This document shows, piece by piece, positions 57,068 to 64,000 of a stretch of DNA of 64,000 bases. The stretch spans positions 2,655,501 to 2,719,500 of the forward strand of contig OZ037768.1 of the NCBI GenBank assembly GCA_964035545.1, given 5' to 3'. The position numbers were made by a program, and so were the translations under genes. The notes under the pieces were generated by a model. It made no database searches. It was not told the origin of the DNA and saw nothing but the letters and a program-made list of their open reading frames with translations. Position 1 is the stretch's first letter. Every line of letters begins with the position of its first letter. The stretch is from Bugula neritina (taxonomy: Eukaryota; Bryozoa; Gymnolaemata; Cheilostomatida; Bugulidae).

Positions 57068-59184
57068 GGATGACTCTGTTTAACTGACCAGCCACTATTG
57101 ACAGGGTCCCAGTGCGCACTGAATTGTGTAAACTGTCATTCATGCATATTTATTTTTCACAATTATGAACAAACTGTAACACGTAGCTCATCTTTATTTT
57201 AGGCTTTTCATGTTTTACTCGTAGTTTATGAAAGTTGTCTGTAGGTAGCTATTTATTCTGCACGCATGTGCTTGTACTGAAACAGAGTTTTACTTTACTG
57301 GAGTTGTCACACCATGACTGACTATATACTAATAGTATTATTTTATAACTAAACGAACATTAGACGGCTCTATTCAGTTACTCTTAACAAACAATATTAT
57401 CAACAATTAGTAAAGCACTAACTCGTGGCACCTTTTAGTAACCTACCAAATAATTGGTTTAAGCTATTTTTAAATAGTCCTGGTATGAACTTTGATCAAA
57501 TGTGTTTTATATGCATGTATTTAACTTGCTTTGGGTGCAATGTTTCTTAGAGGAAAATTGTAGCATGGCTCTTTTGGCTTCTATTCAATTATGTAAAGTT
57601 TTGAAAAGGAATGTTCACTTGGTTAATCCATTAATCAATTTTATTCATCTTTAAGATTAATGTCTAATATATTATAGTAGTTTTATCAACACTTTATATC
57701 TATGCTGAATTTATATTAGGATTTTCTGGTCAATAAATCAGCAATTCTGTACAAACTCATCTTTAAAATTGATTTCACGGCTACTTTACTGGCCTCTTAT
57801 CACAAAGGTGAGATACTGTAATGGTGGTTGTGTGCAATGCTAGAAACCTGCATATATTTGTGATGTTAGAATCCACCTTCATACCCATACTACTAATTTT
57901 GCATTGTTTCAGGGTGAAAGTTGTAAAGGCATGCAAATTAGTAGTATTGCAATAAAGTTTGAAATGTTTCAGCTTGCATACAGATGCACAAATTCATCAA
58001 TATGAATAACTAAAGCTGACCTAATCTTGTAATATTGTGAAAGCACCTTACACTTGCAATTGTGACTTATAACTTATGCACAAAAGACTGACATTAAATG
58101 CACTTCAGCAAAATCGGTGAACTGTATAATAGCCAAGTAGCTTGAAAATATCAAATGTGTTTGCTCATGATTGCAGAGATATTCTTTGTAGGTCACTGGT
58201 ATACTGTATTCACATGAACTGATGTACTAAATGCTATACTAGTCTTCTCCAAGCATGGAAATTGCAGCTTCTGCCAATAAAAGTTATATACGTACATATT
58301 CGAGAGCAAAATCTAAGACTAAGTTGGCATGTGTTACGCAAGCCAATTCTGAACACGGTTTGTAAACGCTTGTTTTGCAGAAACAGCATTGGCGCACGGT
58401 ATATTCACGTGCAATGCCATGTTTACTAACAAATTAGTTTGAGGCCTTGAACGGTGCCGTACTTTAACCTTGATGTTAGATGTGATCAAGTCAAAACGTA
58501 AAATAAGCAAATGTTGTAATTTTTAACTTTTATCTTTTAATTATTTTACAACAATAAGTCATTGTTCAAATTCTAAACAATTTTTTTAGTTAATTAGGTC
58601 AGGTAATAAGCAATCGTGTTTTCTCCTTAAAAGGCCTTTCTAAATGCACGATCGGTTCACGTGATACAAATGTTAAGGTTCATAGTTGAAACTTGACCAA
58701 TAGAAGAATCATTTTCATCACGTGACATTGTTTACAATTTGCCAGCTCAGTTAGCGATCAGCTGTTTCAGAAGTGGCTGCAAACACAGAAGATTGTGGAT
58801 TGAAACTCAACAAAGGATCTGCATTAACTATTCCTTGTAGTTTATCAGCAACTAAGGTTTGAGCAGTGTAAAATTTATAGTATAGTATTTCTTCTTTCAA
58901 TCTAGATAATATTTTTATTGCTTCTTGTGCAACAGTTCAATCTGCAGCTGAAAATAACCATTGGTTAATTTTCAACATCTCATCAAGTTCAACTCTAAGT
59001 TCGAGTCCTAATTTTTGACTTCTTGCTGCTGGGAATATTGCTTGATTACTTTTATCAATATTACAACTTTTGTTTCAGTTTTATTTGCATAATACATTTG
59101 ATCTTGTCAATATGAATATGACTAACTGAATATAGCCTGAGCGATGATCCATCAACTCTAACATTATCTGATTGCAGTGCAAGT
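57068..59184. other. E-Syt 3' region and TP53INP upstream region
   Basis: An AATAAA near 57733 and another near 57950 are candidate poly(A) signals for E-Syt. At 57887-57947 inverted arms (atactactaattttgcat and its complement) could form a hairpin. The TP53INP promoter and leader follow: a noncoding exon ending before the GTTTGA donor near 58857 and an acceptor at 59177, seven bases upstream of the start codon. Confidence 0.5.
58657..58726. promoter_or_regulatory. Two CACGTG (CLEAR-like) sites upstream of TP53INP
   Basis: TCACGTGA at 58657-58664 and TCACGTGAC at 58718-58726 surround a CCAAT box (gaccaatag near 58696). They match the E-box recognised by MITF/TFEB-family factors, which control autophagy and lysosome genes in animals. 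Action on the gene is inferred. Confidence 0.5.
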
Positions 59185-61305
59185 ATGATCAGCAGCCTGA
59201 CTAGTTTCTTGTTTGGTAATGGAGAGCATTCAGTGCCCACTCCTGCCGAGTTATCATGTAGTCTCTATACAACACCAGTGGATGAAGAGTGGGTGCTAGT
59301 TGATAGAAGTAAGTATCTGGTAGTTACATGCAAGGTGCACCATACTACTTTGTCTGTATTCCTTTTTATTCTATCAATAATCTTTGACAGCTAGACATGA
59401 TTTTACAGTTATTTCAGCTTATATATTTCTTGTGTAATTCGGTGTGTTATATGCAACTCGAGATGTATGATTACTTGAAAATATTTTAGCTCCTCCTTTC
59501 AGTTTGATGTCTTCAATTTATGAAATTTCATGGGAAACTTGAATTGAATTCAAGATAATATACTAAATTAATTTTAAATCAAAGAACTGGAACACAATTC
59601 ACTCTATGCTAAGAAGTCAAGCTCTCAATTTTGCACTGGTAAATTCATTTCCTGTATGGTTGCCAAGCAGCAAATGCCAACGTCTGCTCAGGTTTTAGTA
59701 ACAACAATGCTATAAGTTTAAATCTTTTGTTAATTCTGAAATTAGTAAATGCACACCTTTTCAACTAACGTACTTCTAAAGCAATATTGCATGCTACAGT
59801 TAGTTACATAATAATGAGGCAATAAATGCAAGCTTATAAATACAATACCCTTGATCCAACCTGTATAGCCTGCCACTACCTACCCTGGTAATGTGCAGTA
59901 CTAGAAATATTATTATAGTTACTTCTGTTGCTACTGTAACTAGTATCTAATTAACTCCTATATAGGAAGGCCCACTTCATACTACATAGCTTTAATCTTC
60001 TGCTGGCATCCCATCACCCCAGAAAAGCTTATAAGTAAAAGTATGTAACTAGGCATTGCTAGGCAAGCCTCATTACTCATCTCCTATATCCTACCAGTAT
60101 AGGCTGACCTAATCACTGCCCTGCCAATTCCAGTGCAAATGTTGCCTCATATGTGGGCCTTGGCTATGTCATACTCTGTGTTAGGTACTGTATCACTTTG
60201 ACAGTTTTAATCAATACTGATGCTACATGACATTGATTCTACACAATAATTGTCAATGGTGAAATAGAATGACAGTTGAATGTCCACATATAGTGCAATG
60301 TTGTTGTTTGCTCCTATTGATATTGCAATGAAAAGGTGATGCAGTGCGATATTGTGTGGTTTTCCTTATTTAGCTGTGGAAAAACATGCCTGTGAAATGC
60401 ATTTCACGCATGATTTGAATTTCTTTCAATGGTGCAATAAATTTGATCATCTGTAACTCAAATGGTAACAACAAATCGCTTTTCTAAATGATAGTATCAT
60501 CTTACTATAGTAGGTAGTTTAATCCACCTTGTAGTTTAATTGCCATAGTTGTTGTTTAGTGTTGAAGTTAAACAACATTGCATTGCAATCACGGCTGTAG
60601 CGATGGGTCAATGCCCTCAACTATAAACAAAATCAAACTCTTGAGACAGTAGATTGTACCACGTGACGCATTAATAGTGCACATCACGTGACATGTAGCT
60701 CCGCTCGTAGTTGATAACTGCACGTTTGGTTTTCTCAACTTATCTTGACTAGTAGTATTGAAATTATTTCCATTTTAGCTGAAATTAAAACTAAACCCAT
60801 AACAGAGTGTGGTCAAAGCAATGTGGAAGAGGGTGAAGATACTGACAACAGTTCTTCTGGAATAAACACATCGCCAGTCTGTGGTCCCTCTAAGACTGCT
60901 GCTCTTTCCAGAGCTGAAAGTAGTTCTTCATTAGATAGCAACTGGCAAATAACATTACCTTGTTTTAATGTAGGTATCGGTGTGACGACGGAGGTTGACC
61001 TAGCTGAGAACTTACTCATAGAGCATGCTAGTATGTCAGTCTATGAGAGTCTACCTTCAGCTTACTCCAACCCTGAAGGCGATAGTTCTAACGAGAGAGG
61101 AGTAGTAGCAGCTGGCAGACCCCCTCAGGCTGTCTGTCTAGGTAACAAACGCTACGACTTAAGAAAATTAGAATCTCGAAAGGCTAAGAAAAGCAAAAAA
61201 GTTGATACCAAACGAGCCTATAACCGCCGAAATCAAGTTACGCACATTCAGCAACGTAACTGTCGTCGTCCTTCCCCCATCATGGTGTTCCAACCTCGCA
61301 AGTAA
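59185..61305 (+). CDS. TP53INP: TP53INP/DOR family autophagy regulator (2 coding exons)
   Basis: TP53INP1/2 proteins bind LC3/GABARAP and shuttle between nucleus and autophagosomes; vertebrate TP53INP2 (DOR) also coactivates nuclear receptors. Exons 59185-59308 and 60779-61305 give 216 aa in one frame. Seen: the LIR DEEWVLVD (Trp36, Val39) near the N-terminus; a Ser-rich acidic middle; SNWQITLPCF, matching the Trp-containing second conserved block; AENLLIEHASMSVYESLPS (about residues 117-135), the family signature; and a basic C-terminus with KKSKK and RRNQ. The LIR, acidic middle and signature follow the vertebrate order. Exon 1 codes little more than the LIR and ends with a GTAAGT donor. 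One invertebrate gene probably corresponds to both vertebrate paralogues. Confidence 0.93.
60659..60692. promoter_or_regulatory. Two CACGTG sites just upstream of TP53INP exon 2
   Basis: CCACGTGAC (60659-60667) and TCACGTGAC (60684-60692), 85-120 bases upstream of the exon 2 acceptor. They could mark an internal promoter or an intronic enhancer. Confidence 0.4.
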
Positions 61306-62652
61306 CTCAAAAGTTAAATTCTTTACTCACTGTGAGATCTTTGCTCCAGATTACTTTAATTTATGAATTTTTTAAAAAATGACTCATTTTATAAGTTATT
61401 CGTAAAACTTTATAATTTATGCATCGGCCCTTGAATATGTTTGAAATGGCTGATGAAAGGTGAAGGTTGCTGATAGAGTGTAAAGGTCATAACAGATATG
61501 AAATATATGGAGGAGTCCACTCAACATGATATTGCATAAACTTCTATAGCAATTCTTCAACTTTCCAAAATAATATATAAAAAAATTATTTTTAGATATT
61601 CCTACTTATTGTTTTATGTAACAGTTTGTGAATTAATTTTTTGTTTAATTTTTTAGTAGCATTTTTAAAAATCTCATTCCATTACAAAGATCGTAGCTAA
61701 TTTTCTCTTACTTTTTAAAACTCGTTTGGAATGTAGTTGTTTAGAATTACGCTTTTATCTGTCAGTATCTTCTTTCACCTAATTAGGACTGTCAACCATG
61801 CAGCTGAATGGCACTAAGTTGAATCAACTAGGCCTCATATTATATATTAGAACTTTTCGTATCACTGCTAGATATTGTAGCCTGTTTTTAAAAACTTGAT
61901 AATCTTGTACCTGTTTATGTGCTGCACCGTTTCAAGTTTTAAAATGAGAATTTGTGATCTAAACAGCTTTAAAATATCATTTAGAGCATAAAATTTTGTG
62001 TTCAAAGATTTTTGGATGCAATTAATGAAAAATAAAAAAAATCGTAAAAGTACACCAACACTAGTAGTCTGATTACTATATAGTTGAATATATTTCAAAA
62101 TAAATAAAAATTATAAAACCATAAATATATCAATATAACATACATGTATATGAGATAAATAATAGTTGTTCAATTGAGCACACTGTCCACTGGTAAAGGA
62201 GGGCACAACTCTCAATATCAAGCCTTGGCACGGAATACAGCATCTTTCTTGATATTTCTTTTATTCTAAAAAGATAAAAGTAGCAGATAAATTTTTCTGT
62301 ATCTCAAACATTGGTAACTAGAAGTTTAATATGCTAGGATGAAAATCAACAGGGCTAAGGTTAATTGATGGAACTTCAAAAGTGTTTGTGGGCGCGGCCC
62401 TTACAAGCCACTCCCTCCCAAGGGTTGTTATCCAAACTAAACACTGCAATTTTATGATATCCTTATTATTTTAGCATTAAATAACTAAAACAATAAAGGC
62501 TGCTTGTTGAACTGTGGGAAATTAGAAAATATTATAGAGGTAAAAGTAGCCTTACAGTATCAATTTGTACAGTTGTGGTGCATTGATGTAAGCTATGTAT
62601 TGATCTACATTGTAATGCTACACATGACTACCAACTAGCTGCGAGTTTGCAC
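61306..62652. other. Convergent 3' regions of TP53INP and the right-edge gene
   Basis: AT-rich 3' flank DNA. On the minus strand a short frame at about 62223-62270 after a TTTTTAG acceptor would encode NKRNIKKDAVFRAKA and a stop; it may be an alternative last exon of the right-edge gene, but support is weak. Confidence 0.35.
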
Positions 62653-63249
62653 CTATTCTGCAGGCTTTTCTTCTGCAGCAGCGTCTGCAGGCTTCTGCGC
62701 TTCTTCTGCAGGCTTCTCTGCTCCTTCTTCTGCAGAAGCTGCTGGTTCTGTAGAAGCTGCTGGTTCTGCAGAAGGTGCTGTTTCTGCAGCAGCATCTCCT
62801 TCGGCAGCAGATTCCACTGCTGTCTCTTCTATAAATAGAAAGAATTGCATGGAATGTTTTAACTGTGTACTGATAAATATATCCAGGGACCAAATAACGT
62901 AATACGGCATAACTACACGCACTTTGCTTACATCATCAGCATTGCAGCAGTCTATTTAAATATAGCTGCTATACACAACCTTTGCAGAACTGTAGGTGGT
63001 TAAAGCAACAAATTATAAAAGGGCGTGGCCTCTGCATTGCATTGAGTGAAATTATACCCAAACAATCACTATGAGATTTTATATCAAAAGATGGTGCAAT
63101 ATCAGGTATTTCTGTGGTCAATTAATTCTTCTAAACAACTAATGAGTTCAAATAATAAAAACATGTTGTGAAATGGTGGGACGAACAACTTATGAATACC
63201 ACAAATATGTCACCTTCTTCTTCGTCAGTATAGTATTCAGGTTCAGACT
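62653..63249 (-). CDS. Acidic Glu/Ala-rich protein, C-terminal exons only
   Basis: Partial gene entering from the right edge. Exons 63214-63249 (ESEPEYYTDEEE) and 62653-62828 join in frame and end at TAG. The last 58 residues are of low complexity, rich in Glu, Ala and Pro (AAEGDAAAETAPSAEPAAST and on), and probably disordered. The unit gaagctgctggttctgca repeats in the DNA. Upstream exons were not found within the window. Not recognised; acidic tails of this kind occur in several cytoskeletal and chromatin proteins. Confidence 0.55.
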
Positions 63250-64000
63250 CTAAATATCAGCACAGGTTGTTCAATAGGGGTAAGGATTTATCTCAAAGGG
63301 TTAGAAACAAGATGCATTATTATCAGTACGTGCTGTACTCGAAATTACAAGCTGTGACAAACAATGCGAATGTAAGTAAATACAACAAGCACCTGCCAAG
63401 GTAAAGAGTGCTACATTAGCTTTAATGTAGTCCTTTGTTAATAGTTACTATTAGTAGTTACTAGTAAAGTTTCACTAGCTAGTAGTTACTAGTAACTACT
63501 AGTTAGTAGTTAATAGTAGCAAGTAGTTAGTAGTTACTAGTGCTCTTAACACAAATGCCAAACCAGACATAAGAAATCTGAACTAGATGTAAATCTTCAA
63601 CGCACCAAGTGCCAGTATATTATTATAACTAATGTTGCATGCATCAGTTGTTTGACTCAACATTTGGGGTGAAATTAAGGAACTTTTAGCTTATATCACT
63701 TTAGTCAGATTAACCTAGCTGTAACCACATTGCATCATCCTCTCGCATTCTATTGGCTGTATCTACTTAAATTTACATCATGTATTAGTGCCTTTGTCAA
63801 AAACATCAGACCAATGCACCTGAACAAAATGTGTAGTTCAATTTCTTTCATGCATTGAGCTGTAATATTTCTAATCCTATTTAGGGCTAAGAAATCGCTT
63901 AGCAACTGACCTATGTAGGGCTATTCACTGCTCTGGCCCAATCAATACTGCATTAAGTTGTACAGTACAAAGTTCAATATGCTTAAGAACAGTACTCTGC
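63250..64000. other. Right edge, probably intron of the acidic-protein gene
   Basis: AT-rich, with a TAGTTACTAGTAACTA-type low-complexity patch at 63430-63545. No exon recognised. Confidence 0.4.

Overview
The window is nuclear DNA from an invertebrate animal. It is AT-rich, its genes are cut into many small GT-AG exons, the standard genetic code fits every gene read, and the proteins are typically metazoan (MCM2, USB1, TEX264, extended synaptotagmin, TP53INP, and a secreted Sushi/C-type lectin/thrombospondin protein). I cannot name a phylum from the sequence. Nothing prokaryotic or viral was seen. Exon structures were read by eye. For eight genes the summed exon lengths give an uninterrupted frame from start to stop, which is a strong internal check; a ninth gene runs off the right edge. 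Layout, left to right: MCM2 (minus, 357-8180, 19 exons, 898 aa). Two tandem paralogues on the minus strand (10252-12376 and 14307-15128) encode proteins of 122 and 119 aa with an N-myristoylation signal, a C-terminal CaaX box and a helical core that looks like a HEPN domain; this pair is the best candidate here for an undescribed system. USB1 (minus, 16879-19930). A single-exon gene for an unrecognised, disordered 308-aa protein (minus, 22677-23603). A secreted modular lectin (minus, 27827-37069, plus an upstream 5' UTR exon). TEX264, an ER-phagy receptor (minus, 37929-42157), with a fold-back mariner relic in its first intron. Extended synaptotagmin (plus, 44413-57067, 20 exons, 821 aa). A TP53INP/DOR-family autophagy regulator (plus, 59185-61305). 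The 3' end of an acidic Glu/Ala-rich gene (minus, 62653-63249). Between and inside genes lie many mini- and microsatellites, a hAT-type MITE, a 376-bp long-TIR MITE, two members of a palindromic element family and degenerate low-complexity DNA. The most unusual signal that is not a gene is where the tandem repeats lie: several start exactly at exon-intron junctions, and their units contain copies of the 5' or 3' splice site. This is seen in MCM2, the lectin gene and repeatedly in E-Syt. In the cases I followed, use of a repeated splice site would bring in a premature stop, so such arrays could act on splicing. TEX264 and TP53INP both carry LC3-interacting motifs, and TP53INP has CACGTG sites fitting TFEB/MITF-type control; their closeness may be chance.
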